Shown here one piece after another: positions 11,439 to 21,529 of a DNA stretch of 64,000 bases. The notes below the pieces were generated by a model. It was not told the origin of the DNA. It did not search any database and saw nothing but the letters and a program-made list of their open reading frames with translations. The DNA comes from Stereum hirsutum FP-91666 SS1. Lineage: Eukaryota; Basidiomycota; Agaricomycetes; Russulales; Stereaceae. Made by a program: the position numbers and the translations under genes. The DNA is taken from positions 474,428 through 538,427 of the forward strand of contig NW_006763145.1 in the NCBI RefSeq assembly GCF_000264905.1, written 5' to 3'. Within the stretch, counting starts at the first letter, position 1. Every line of letters begins with the position of its first letter.

Positions 11439-13481
11439 TCAGCCGTAAACCACAAGATAGGTCGGGATGATTGCCTCGCTTTCGTAGACTACGAGCTCGT
11501 CGTGGTTCAGGGAGATACCAGTCTCACCTAGGACCTAAGGTGGGCAGGGTCAGCATGTGAAGAAGGATGAGAGTCTGGCATGATGTGAAGAAGGATGAAA
11601 GTCTGGCATGATGTGAAGAAGAATGAGAGTCTGGCATGCCATACCGAGTGGTATCCGGTAGGAGGCTCTGTAATCGTGGGCATATCTACGAGAGTCTTAT
11701 ATCCACGCCCGACAGCAACCTTGTTGAGGAGCATGGCTTTGTATGGAGAAGATAGTGCAGCTCCAACGTTCTTGATGTATGGCTCGTCAGATCTACACCG
11801 TTCAGAAGTCACTGGTAAGTCAGGAATGATGACGCAGGTGCAAGCTTATACACACTTGGAGGATGTTGATGATGTGTATAGTCCGCGACCGAATCTATAG
11901 GGACGTATGGGTCACGATTGCAACTCATCTTCGACCACTATGGGGCACTCACCGTCCCCAACCAGAAGACCCTGGCTTGAACGTTGACCATCGATGAGCA
12001 GTGCCAATACGGTCGAGATCGTAAGAGTCACGAATAATACTGCATAGTGAACACGACGCGTCTGAGCAGAGCTGAGTATAGCCAGGATCACCGAGGAAGC
12101 ACGCCCGCTTTGTCCTGCATGCGTGACGATGCAGACGTTAGCGAAAACTCGAAGCATTCAGCGCTTTCAGAATGTCTACCCGTGCCATCGGCGTTGCTCG
12201 TTTCCTTCTTCTAAGTTCTTGGACCGGAAATGACCGTTGTCCTCCAGAGACTTCCTGCAACGATAGGTCAGTCGTGTAGTGAGCTGGTGAGTAAGTTTGC
12301 AGTCGGCGTACCGGTACTTATGGTATGCATCTACTGATGACGAAGTTCCCATTATCTGGTAAATCTTCTCAATGGTGGGGCATTGTGACGCATGTCTCCA
12401 GGAGTCCTCGAACTGATTGGCGACTACGAATGGAGGGGATCTTCGTCAAGGCTTCTGGAAAGGTGCACCGTGAAGGTATCTCACCGCTATAGTATCGAGG
12501 ATCGCCGGGAGCAAGCTCTGCAATTCCAGGTCTGCCAGAAGGGTTGGCTATAGGGAACATATTAAGCAAATGATGAAGCAGAAAGTACTCACATAGTTCC
12601 AGCTGTCTTACCATTGACCTGCCGGTCTTTCTGAGCACATTTCTTCCCGCAATAATCAAGAGTGATTCCTGATTTGCTATCGGTATGCTTTTCTCTCGCC
12701 TTACAGAACTAGGCGATTCAGACGTTAGATCGGACGTCATAAATCTTGGTTGGCCAGGATAAAACGAACCTTGCATGCCTTCGCTGCACAAGCCTTTCCG
12801 CAGAAAGCGAACGTCTTGTTCCCCTTCGAGTGAGCTGGACGAGTTTTACACATCTAAGAAAGAAATATATTGGTTGCGAACAAAAGTCGGTGGAAGCTTT
12901 TCTGCCGGCAAACCTTGCACATGCCACTCCCAGCAGGAGCATTGTTAGCAGTCTTCGCTTTTTCAGCGCATGCCTTGCCACAATACTCGTGGACCTTAGC
13001 TCCCTCCTTGAACTTCGGACGCTGATTACAGACCTGTGACCGAGAGGATCCTGTCGATAGCAGTATTGAGGAGTTAGAGAAATCCATGCTTACGCTGCAG
13101 AGATTGCCGGAAGAGGCTACCGGCGTTGAAGTCCCACCGGTATTCGCCTTCGCAGCGCATTTCTTTCCGCAGAAATCGTATGACTTGCCAGCGTCTTTGA
13201 ACTTCGGTCGTTGGTTACAAACCTTGAAAAGTCAACGAGTAAAATGATAAGAGCGATACTAGTAGAATGAATCATAGTCGTACAATGCAAAGGTCGTTTC
13301 CGGGGGCGGAATTATTTGACAACGCTTTCGACTTGGCGGCACAGGACTTCCCACAGAAATCATGAATGTGATTTCCATTCACGAACTTCGGGCGTACCCC
13401 GCAGTACTAAGGAAGAAGTCAAATCTTGGATAGGATACCACTGTCGAAACATATACGTACGTCGCAGAGATTGCGTTGCAT
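11439..13481 (-). CDS. PARP-type ADP-ribosyltransferase with five Cys4 fingers (copy 2)
   Basis: Thirteen exons give 423 residues: 13481-13461, 13406-13284, 13222-13094, 13033-12914, 12853-12770, 12708-12593, 12531-12485, 12423-12312, 12254-12180, 12114-11953, 11894-11856, 11792-11645, 11534-11439. Nine internal exons match copy 1 in length exactly. Fingers occupy residues 1-195 and the PARP domain the rest, with His in QRRWHGT (about 274), Tyr in FGRGLYTSS (about 335) and Glu in LNHDELVVY (about 405). Exon 10 is 30 bp longer than in copy 1, adding ten residues (around WSTFKPGSS) just before FGRG, near the NAD+ pocket. The last intron contains three 28-bp direct repeats. Starts MQRNLC. Head-to-head with the NADAR gene at 14517. 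Confidence 0.88.
11555..11642. repeat. three 28-bp direct repeats inside the last intron of PARP copy 2
   Basis: The unit gatgtgaagaaggatga followed by aagtctggcat is repeated about three times with few changes. It lengthens the intron (11535-11644) beyond the 55-65 bp usual in this gene and leaves both splice sites intact. Confidence 0.85.
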
Positions 13482-14516
13482 TGTCGTCCGGTAGAAGTGA
13501 GCAAAATCCTATGATGGTGGGTCGATAGAAGGAGGCGGTAGAGGAATAAGTGCGGTCTGTGGTCAGGGCAACATTGTCAACGCCTGCATCAGACCCTTTT
13601 CAAACAGGTACCCCGCGTATTAGAGGTGCCAACCTAAGTCGAGCTCAGGCTCTTCGTCTGCACAGGTCGGCACAGGGTGTTTAGTGCTCGTAGGACTTGT
13701 AAACCATGTACAGCATCGAAGTTCCCCATGCAGGAAACGATATCCTTCGCTAGTACGTGATGAATCGATAAGATCCCGCTATGAATGATGCACCATCAAC
13801 ACATGATACGCATGCTTCACTTTCTTCGTTGGAAAATCCCCAAGGATACCTTTATGTGGCTCTCAGGCGAAGTACAACCATCATGCGCTATCGTAAACGA
13901 GGAGCTGAGCTCCGAAAAGTCGTGATCAAGGCGGATTCGCACTCCCAGAGTATTTAATTCTTCGAGGTACATCGAGGTAACAAGAGTGGGGAAGAGCGAA
14001 GGTCGGCCGACCATAGAATATTTAATGACCACAGAGGGTATGGAGATAACTCACGTTTCACCGAGAGAGGGGGCTGTGATCTCTCATCGACGTCGATTGA
14101 AGAGAGATATTGTTGAGGTCGGTAAGGTAAGGTAAGGTAAGGTAAGTTTATTCGGGGTACAAGTTTGAGTCGGGTAGTGACCGGTGGCGTTCCTCGATCA
14201 AGATTTCCAGCTCCGACACAAGGCTATACTTATGTGGGTAGCCAACGTTCAGCGCCTTAGCACCCCCGATCCAACATCCACTCAGGGTAGCCTATATCGC
14301 TCAATTCCAGCTCAATCCTCTATGCGATTGAATTTAGTGCGCTGTGCGACATTCCCCATCATCTCTGTTTTTTTTCTGTCAGCCTCAACGACGAAACTAG
14401 CTCTCGGAAGGCTCATACTTGAGGAATTCGCCATGGCCCCTTATCCCCAGATTTCTCCTCGAACCCGTCATGAGACCTCTGCGCCAGAGACTTCTCATAC
14501 GAAGGATGGCTGGAAC
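13482..14516. promoter_or_regulatory. divergent intergenic region of cassette 2
   Basis: Separates the starts of PARP copy 2 and NADAR copy 2 and must carry both promoters. It contains five tandem ggtaa units at 14121-14145. No other regulatory signal is recognised. Confidence 0.6.
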
Positions 14517-16755
14517 ATGAGTTCTGAACAGGCTCAAACATCGATGTCTAGTCGAGCTGACCGCTCCAGAAAACCTCCCTTGTCCGCGTCCTCTTCGTAT
14601 CGCCCGTCTGCCCCAAATATGGACCAGAATACTCGGTCTCGATCGCGGTCTCGGTCTAATAGCTTTCAAACATCGCAATCTCACGCGTCCTCTACTCAGA
14701 CTCAGGCTCCCTCGTCAATCCGCCGGTCTCACTCCTCTTCTGCTGAACATCGCTCCTTGCCTCAGACAACATATGTCTGCGCGGTAAGTTATCGCCACCA
14801 TCACTGCTTTATTGAGATTCCAGAAGCCATGGGTGCCTGATGAGACCTTTTGACTGACATTTGTGTCGAGTCTAGGTATGTAGAGAGTGGCCCGTTCTCA
14901 TCGACCCACAAACCAACAAGCCCAATCCTTGTAAGAATATTTTATTCATTCTCACACTGACAACCTTCAGTGACGGTTATGCCTACGAACAGACTGTAGT
15001 GAGGCATGTGCTCAACGAGCCCGTAGACCTAGATCTGCGGAACCGACGCCGAGAGCCAGACCCAAGTCTCCCCCTTTCCTAGCCGCTCAGAGCTCAACCC
15101 AACCGCAGCCTGAGAGCGACTTATGCGAGGTCTGTTTTGCCTCCTTATTCATTTAATCTGCGATGGTGACTGATGTGGCTGGGCTTGAAGAGATGTCATA
15201 GACGTCCGAAGTTCAGAGATGCGAGCGGAAAACAGTATTCCTGTATGCCCATTCCATGCATCATCGCACTCTGTATCTTGTCATCGAGTGAGACGGATCC
15301 TATGCATACAGATTGTGGGAAGACTTGTGGTCGGGCTGAGAAGTATTGGCCCTCACAGCCTACCTCTGCGAACCAATCTTCTCCTGGGCCACCTCCGTTG
15401 GATCTATGCGAGGTAAATGATACGTTCCTGCTCTTATACAAGTGCCGCAGATGGCTCATGCCGTCACCTTAGGTCTGTCACGCGAGGCCCAAATACGTGG
15501 AGGCCAACAATTACAAGCACAGATGTTGGTTTCTGTTTTTCGCGTTACACACTGTCCCCTTCGAATCTGAAGTTCCATCATCAGATTGTAGTGTACATTG
15601 CGCCACTCAGGATCAGCGGCGCTACCGGCCTCAACCTAAGCCACAAGATCAGACGAACCCGCCTCATACTGCCGTTTGGCACCACCCCCCTGCACCACCC
15701 AATACCCCTGCCAACACTCCTTCTACCTACTATCGGGTCCGGCATTCAAGTAATCCCCAGTATCCAGAAATTACCCAACATCGAGATGCCAACTACAGCC
15801 ACCACCACACTCCCATCACACCAACCTCTGCTCCTCCCGCTCCCGCACACGTCTTTGTCTACAGCAATGAAACCGCTCCAGCTTCTGCCGGCCGTGTTTT
15901 CTTCGAGCCCGAGGACACCACGATTGACCATAATGAGCTCAAAAGGCTCCCTATCCTCTTTTATCATCGCACTGAACCTCACTTCGGGTTTACAAATTTC
16001 TCGGCCCATCTGGTAGAATATGATGGCCGTGTCTATCCAACGAGCGAGCATCTGTTCCAGGCGCTCAAGGTGCGTTCATTTCCTCACTATGCGTCCGTAC
16101 TTAGATGAGCAAGGGAAGAAATGTTGATTGACTTTTGGTGGCGATGCACAGTTCTTGAGACACCGACCTGACATTGCAGAAATGATAAGGACGTGTAAGA
16201 CCTCACGGGAGGCGTTCAATACGGCACATCGTTTCAAGAACTGCACGTCCCCTCTTTCCCTTGTTCTCTGCATCTCCATTTCGCTCATCTTGTCTGTTAT
16301 CATTCATGTGATATGTTCAGATGTGCGCTCGGATTGGTTCGACGTGAATATTCGGAAGGTACGTGCACTGTTCTTCGTTGTCTTTCTTCAATCAGCATGT
16401 ACAGGGTTACGCTTCGTCGTTCCTAACGAGGTCCGTCTTGTCTGCCATTCTCGGTTCAGATGGAGGAAGTCGTCCGTCTCAAGTTCACTCAACATCCCGC
16501 ATTGAAAGAAGAGCTTCTCTCCACGGGAAACGCCCCGCTCGTCGAGGTTTGGTTTCTTCCCGCTCTGCCTTCTGTGCCTAATATCATACTGAACGAGCTT
16601 TGCATTCGTTGTGGGGGCGTTCCTTTTCATTATTACAGGCCGCCGACGTAGACGCATTCTGGGGTTTCGGGTCGGATGGGAAGGGGAGGAACGAACTCGG
16701 AAAGGCGTTGATGAAGCTGAGGCAGAGGTTTCGGGCTGAGGATGGACGAGAATAG
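14517..16755 (+). CDS. NADAR (YbiA/DUF1768) protein with three Cys4 fingers (copy 2)
   Basis: Eleven exons (14517-14783, 14876-14930, 14993-15129, 15191-15242, 15312-15412, 15473-15524, 15585-16069, 16152-16242, 16321-16358, 16460-16546, 16639-16755) give 493 residues. Exons 2, 4, 6, 8, 9 and 10 equal copy 1 in length. Fingers: CREWPVLI/YCSEAC, CHRRPKF/YCGKTC, CHARPKY/YCSVHC. The NADAR domain starts near residue 343 with HRTEPHFGFTNFS and YPTSEHLFQALK and ends WGFGSDGKGRNELGKALMK. I chose the ATG at 14517 (MSSEQAQTS) because it aligns with the copy-1 start; an in-frame ATG at 14433 would add 28 residues. The eighth intron appears to begin GC, not GT (16243). Probable ADP-ribose-removing enzyme, by family knowledge. 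Confidence 0.87.
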
Positions 16756-17015
16756 TGGTGAGCGTCGATCGCTGACCCTTTCGAGTGTTGCATAAAACAA
16801 TACTGCCATGAGAGCCAGTGTCAAAGGATAAACTCGTATTTATAAAGCGACGTACTTTGTACTCACAGACAGTCGTTGTACGACGATGGTGCCGTAGGTG
16901 GTTGTTAAAACATCTCCGAACCTGAAATAAAGCGAAGAGCCACCCGCAGAAAATTAGCCTACTTCGTTATGAGCTGTAGACCTATCGACAATGAAAAGTA
17001 GAGTATGAAAGAGAA

Positions 17016-17316
17016 GCAAAAAGGTTTGCGAGAGGCACGGCCCCCACGCGCGAACAGACGACATCGCCCTGATCTCCTACGACGAACTGGGCGGGACAAG
17101 CTGCTGGCTGCGGAATTGCTTCCCTGGCCAATCAAGGTCCGATTACTCCAACTCTTCCCACGCGCTTCCGCGGCGAGAGAGGTGTGGACGCCAAAGTTTT
17201 CTGGAGGGGACGGTCTTGAACTCGGCGCACGTGAAAGTGATTCCGTTGAGTGCTGACACCGCCTCACATTCCCGGCTTTGGGCCGCTACAGCCACTACAC
17301 CATTGTACAGTAAGTG
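17016..17316 (+). repeat. dispersed near-identical repeat, copy 1
   Basis: About 300 bp from aggtttgcgagaggcacg to ccattgtacagtaagt recur in reverse orientation at 43726-44025 with only about five differences. Both copies keep an open frame of about 80 codons, but I recognise no protein family, snRNA or 5S motif. It could be a young duplication, a small mobile element or a conserved non-coding RNA. Confidence 0.9.
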
Positions 17317-17469
17317 GTAAGGAGCGCACCATGGATATATTCACATCACACGTTCGTATATTCTCTCACCGGCTAGTTCCTCAAAAATAACAATGATGTT
17401 TTTTTGACGCGGTGGCAGAAGGACAAGGAAGAGGTCAAATCTAACAAAATAGCAATCCCTTCTTGATAA

Positions 17470-17550
17470 GGCGCCACCAGGGCTCGAACCTGGGTTACAG
17501 GAAATCACGTGAGTCAGAATCCTGTGTACTAACCACTATACGATGGCGCC
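17470..17550 (-). tRNA. tRNA-Gln (anticodon CTG) with a 10-nt intron
   Basis: Read on the minus strand the 81 nt fold as a tRNA: acceptor stem GGCGCCA with TGGCGCC, D arm around GTATAGTGGTTAGTAC, anticodon stem CAGGA with TCCTG, and T arm CCAGG TTCGAGC CCTGG. The anticodon loop reads TTCTGA then ten extra bases (CTCACGTGAT) before position 38, the standard nuclear tRNA intron site. Position 34-36 is CTG, which reads the Gln codon CAG. A run of Ts lies about 23 nt downstream. CCA is not encoded, as expected for a eukaryote. Confidence 0.82.
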
Positions 17551-17771
17551 GTGCTCGCACTTGCGCAAAAGATGCTCAACGATGAAGCTGACGACGAAGC
17601 CGCAGGCAGAGGAAATCGAAAACAGTCGACCTGCCTGAAGTACTTATACTCTCGGAGGTAAGTAGACACTGAATTACGTCGAGTAGAAAATCCGGAGGAA
17701 ATCTGTTGGTGGTGCGACTTAGCCGCATAGAGACTCCTCCGGAACGACATTCTTCTTGAGTCTTAGACACC

Positions 17772-17797
17772 AGTAACTACTATACGATAGCACCGTG
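17772..17797 (-). pseudogene. fragment of the 5' half of the tRNA-Gln
   Basis: These 26 bases match the 5' end and D arm of the tRNA at 17470-17550 plus its upstream flank, with four mismatches, in the same orientation. No anticodon or T arm follows. It looks like a decayed duplicate. Confidence 0.6.
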
Positions 17798-18028
17798 TGC
17801 ATTAATGTCAGCTAGTAGGTGTAGATGCAATTTAGTACAAGGCGTGTGGTTAAGACCAGGCTTCACACAGCGGCCAAGTCGTGTATGGAGATACATTAGC
17901 ACTGCAGGCGACAAATACAACAGCTGACGGCCCCTCGTGCGTGTGGATTGACCGCCCCGTCCAAGAAAATGATATAATGAAGTCAATCGTTCGTGGTGAT
18001 ACCCCCTCATCTCATCCCGAAGTCATCT

Positions 18029-18993
18029 TCATGCTTTAAAGAAATCCCACCATTTCCTCCCTGTATTCCTTGCGCTCGCGCCACCGCTGGGTAGCCATTC
18101 GTCCGCGGGAGGTATCACGACCTGTGAAGAGGCAAGGAACGTATTTTGATTAGCTACTGTTCATTTTGCAAAGTCGAACGGAAACGGAGGTGGAAGAAGC
18201 GGCGTACTATAGGTGCCCATTTAGACTTCTTCAACTCTTTCTCGAGTAGTTGGAGGTTGTAGATGTTCGCTTTGAACGCAACGTCGAGGAAGTCACCTAT
18301 ACCTACGGTATGAGACTCAAAGCTAAGTAAGAGTGAACGATGGACATACCAAGAAACGGAACGATCCCAATGAATGCATCCGCAATCAAATACAAGACCT
18401 ATACCAGCTGCGACCTTAGCCACCTCCACACCGCAAGATATCACGAGTAGGAGACGCACCATCATGCCTACGACGGAGAGAGGTATCCCAAATAACATGC
18501 TCAAGAGTACCTGGTACAGTCCCAAAAACGTTCCGAGAATATCACCAACTCCTGGGAGTATAGCACCGATGACGGAATCGAGACCGAATTGCATCTGAGA
18601 CGGCACAGACTTGAGGACAGGAATGAACGGCGAGAGCCATTCGGAGGAAGCATCGAGTAGATATGCTGTTGTTCGGACTGTTTTGCGCACGGGTGTTCGG
18701 TGATCAGTAAATGAAAGAGTTTAAATGCTGAAAGCGATGCGTACTGTGGTTATAGAGCTTCTGAGCCTGAGTGCCAAAATCAGCGATGTCAGTGACACGT
18801 TCATTGAAAGAGAGTTAAATAGGTCACCTCTGCGGGCGACTGTGCTAATGGATGGAATAGATTCTTCACCTTAGCTCGTAGACTCACCAGGAAATCCCTG
18901 TGCAAAGAACATACGTTTCCGATAATTGCAGTACCACTGCGGCTTGAAGTTCGGTGGCGGACCTTCTCGAGCGCGAGTTCCGGTGCTGTTCAT
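18029..18993 (-). CDS. DUF4112 membrane protein
   Basis: Seven exons (18993-18915, 18844-18828, 18766-18745, 18677-18445, 18398-18350, 18302-18208, 18121-18029) give 195 residues. The core carries the DUF4112 signature twice: GLDSVIGAILPGVGDILG and, across two introns, ADAFIGIVPFLGIGDFLD followed by VAFKANIYNLQLLE. Three or four hydrophobic stretches lie between about residues 65 and 140. The final exon adds a tail ending KWWDFFKA. The family is widespread in bacteria and fungi with no settled function. Several exons are very short (17 and 22 bp); the phases all agree and restore the expected domain, which supports the model. Confidence 0.82.
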
Positions 18994-19549
18994 AGCGATT
19001 CAGCAATGTAGAAGAGAGCTTTGTCGATAGTATACGAGGTTAAAGGTGTCTACGTGGTCGTAGTCGAGAACAAGATGCAGAAACGTTGCAAGTCCACCTC
19101 CACACAAGCGCGTTGGCGAATACGACGCCATCTCAGAAATCCCAAAAATCTGAGATTGGCTGGGAAGGATGGTCTTCGCCGAGCGCAAAGGATATCGCCG
19201 GTCAGCGATGACCTCCGGTGGTCCTGGGAATTCCATCCTGTTGCGGTAATGGACACCGGAGGTCATCGCATGCCTTGCCGGTCAAACATGGACTCTTATG
19301 GTCATCGCTTCACCATCGTGGCCTAGTACGCTCACTGAAGCTCAAGGTAACACCAGAACCGTCTAAAAATGGACAGGGGAAAACATTGCACGACCACGAG
19401 AGGTCAGTTTCAAGACCTGTTGCCGGCCGTATCCCGTTCTTGTATTTGCATGCGATCTACTCATTTGTGGCCGCTCTTCGTGGCTACCGTTAGATATTCA
19501 ATGGGAATGAAAAAGACTCTAGAATTTTAGTACAAGAAATTTTACATTG
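18994..19549. other. intergenic, no gene recognised
   Basis: Nothing codes convincingly here. The stretch has loosely repeated ggtcatcg and accggag words around 19190-19320, and similar catggtcatcg words recur near 20200-20290 beyond the LTR-like block. Confidence 0.5.
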
Positions 19550-20096
19550 TGTGGCAGGGCACACAGCCTATCCCTGCGTCCTCCTACGGTGCAGAGTCGT
19601 AAAATGCAGCTGCTCGACGGCGTCGAAGATAGCTAACGTTCCCTGTGCCGGCGCTTCAGCCAATCGGAACAGTCGGAAAGTGATCCTGCCTCGGTCCGGC
19701 CTCGGTAAGTCTCAGCCCGTTCCAAGATTTCCGGATCTTGACCTCGTCCTCGATGCTCCGGGACGCGAGCGAGTATATATACTCGCGCTCTGCTCATCGA
19801 CGTTCCCTTTGTATCTTCTCCAGGCCATCAGTCCTTTGTGGGTACTTGTTCTCTAGCTGTCATCCCTTGACTATAGGTTAGGGCCGGTCTCTCTCGGGTT
19901 CGTCTGTCTCTGGATTTCGTGACAATCTGTGTCAGTTGTGAGTTCTACTCTGGTCTTGTGTTATGGCTGCCTCTGTGTATCTGTCAGATCTGGTGCTTGC
20001 TCATGGTTTTTTGGCTGCTTCTCGGGTAATTTAAACTGTAGTGTAATAGTCCTGTACTAATTTTCTCTTAATACAATGTTTATTATCATCGTGACA
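19550..20096 (+). mobile_element. possible solo LTR-like element
   Basis: The stretch opens TGTGGCAGGG and ends GTGACA, and holds a TATATATA box at 19774-19781 followed by pyrimidine-rich, gene-free sequence and an AATACA stretch near the end, the order of promoter and polyadenylation signals in a retrotransposon LTR. I see no matching target-site duplication and no second copy in the window, so this remains a guess. Confidence 0.3.
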
Positions 20097-20616
20097 GCCG
20101 AATGGGCCGTCAGCGTGAGCATTCAACAATTTGAGTGAATATCAAGATTTAATATTACTATGATTTGAGATGCTGTGCCACTACATAGAGAAATGGCCAT
20201 TCATGGTCATCGATGGCCATGTAATTTCATTATGGTTTGCGTTGGCCATGCCCCAGCGAAATGGGCTGACATGGTCTTCCCTGGTCGGGCATCATCCGAC
20301 GGGCAATGATGGACAAGACCAACGCATTCTGGTCGAACTTATACCTGGAAGGTTTACTTGACCTGGACCGACCTGCCAATGTCTTGGTTCACCGTTGCGG
20401 TGTGAGATGATGTTATATTTTTTCGCGGGATCTCTCATGATTGTGCTAGTTGTGCGGTGACCTTTCCTGTTCCGCTTTTCAGGATTTCCCTGATGGCGTG
20501 ACGTCATTTCCAAGTAGACGCCCAATGTGCGCGGGACCAATAAGCGCCCACAACCTTCCTTTTCGAACCATCTGAATGTTTTCCGGCTTCAAGTTCCTGG
20601 AGAGGACTGCGACACA

Positions 20617-20997
20617 ATGACGAACCCTCTTCCACAAGCAAACCATTATATACTCTTCTCAATATCATCGAAAACTGCACCAGACGCTCTTGTCATTCGC
20701 AAGGAAATCGAGACTTCTCTCTCTACATCTTTCGGTCTCACAGCGTCGAACATACACGTCGACGTCCTTTGGGTATCCGAGACGGGCGACAAAGCTGTTA
20801 TTCGCACAGCTCCCCAGTGAGTTCATTCATCTTGCGTCCATATTCATGGTGCTCAACTGTTTTTTTTTTTGCAAAGTGATGCGGCAAAAGTGATGGCAGC
20901 CGTCGCCATCTCAAACTCGACCACGACGATGTCGGTTCTGAAAGAGTCGCCTTTTTTGCCCTCTCTTCTGGGCGATACATCGACCCTACCGTTCTAA
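20617..20997 (+). CDS. Rpp14/Pop5-type RNase P/MRP subunit
   Basis: Two exons (20617-20816, 20877-20997) give 106 residues. The order NHYILFSIS, IRKEIETSLSTSFG, DKAVIRT, then SVLKESPFLPSLLG matches the Rpp14/Pop5 family, small proteins of RNase P and RNase MRP that process tRNA and rRNA precursors in the nucleus. The length suits Rpp14 better than the longer Pop5. The intron ends in a run of ten Ts before gcaaag. The ATG follows a cacaatg context. Confidence 0.75.
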
Positions 20998-21529
20998 CGC
21001 CATATCAATTATCAAGCTTTCCGATATTCAGCAGAACCTAAGTTGGATGGTCCACTGTTCTCGGAGCGAGCATGACAGCTCTTTGTATCGACTTTTCTGC
21101 TTAACGAGTGGACCCTACTTTGGTTGCACTCCAATAAACTCGTATATATCCGTGATGCAACGGAATTCTTCCCTCTTTCCCGGTTATTGTCCGAATGTGA
21201 TGAAGAGCTTCAGAGAGGTGAGTTGCGCACCAGTCTCCCGCAGGTAGCCCGAGTGGTGTTGACGATCGGTCGTTCAACCTGTCTTGCCTACAGCAGCCTC
21301 AGCACTATGACATTTATACGGCAGTTCAGGCGTTTGGTCTACTAAAGACATTGCTATGTAGTACAAATGTGCTATCAATTACGCTATGAGTATAGTCCTT
21401 GCGTATATAAACTTCCAATACTACTGGGCAAGAAGATCAAGAAAGTCGCTTCGAAAGAGTAGGAGCAGTAGTAATAAGTACTGTATCTCGTCCGGTCATC
21501 TACCTCGCCTCGCCGTCTCAAAACAGCTC
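20998..21529. other. intergenic, nothing recognised
   Basis: The 3' flanks of the Rpp14-like gene and of the coiled-coil gene meet here (convergent). The open frames present carry no family signal. Confidence 0.5.

Noticed and set aside
21047..21345. Possible small gene between the Rpp14-like and coiled-coil genes
   Set aside because: Short, no family signal, no clear splice partners.
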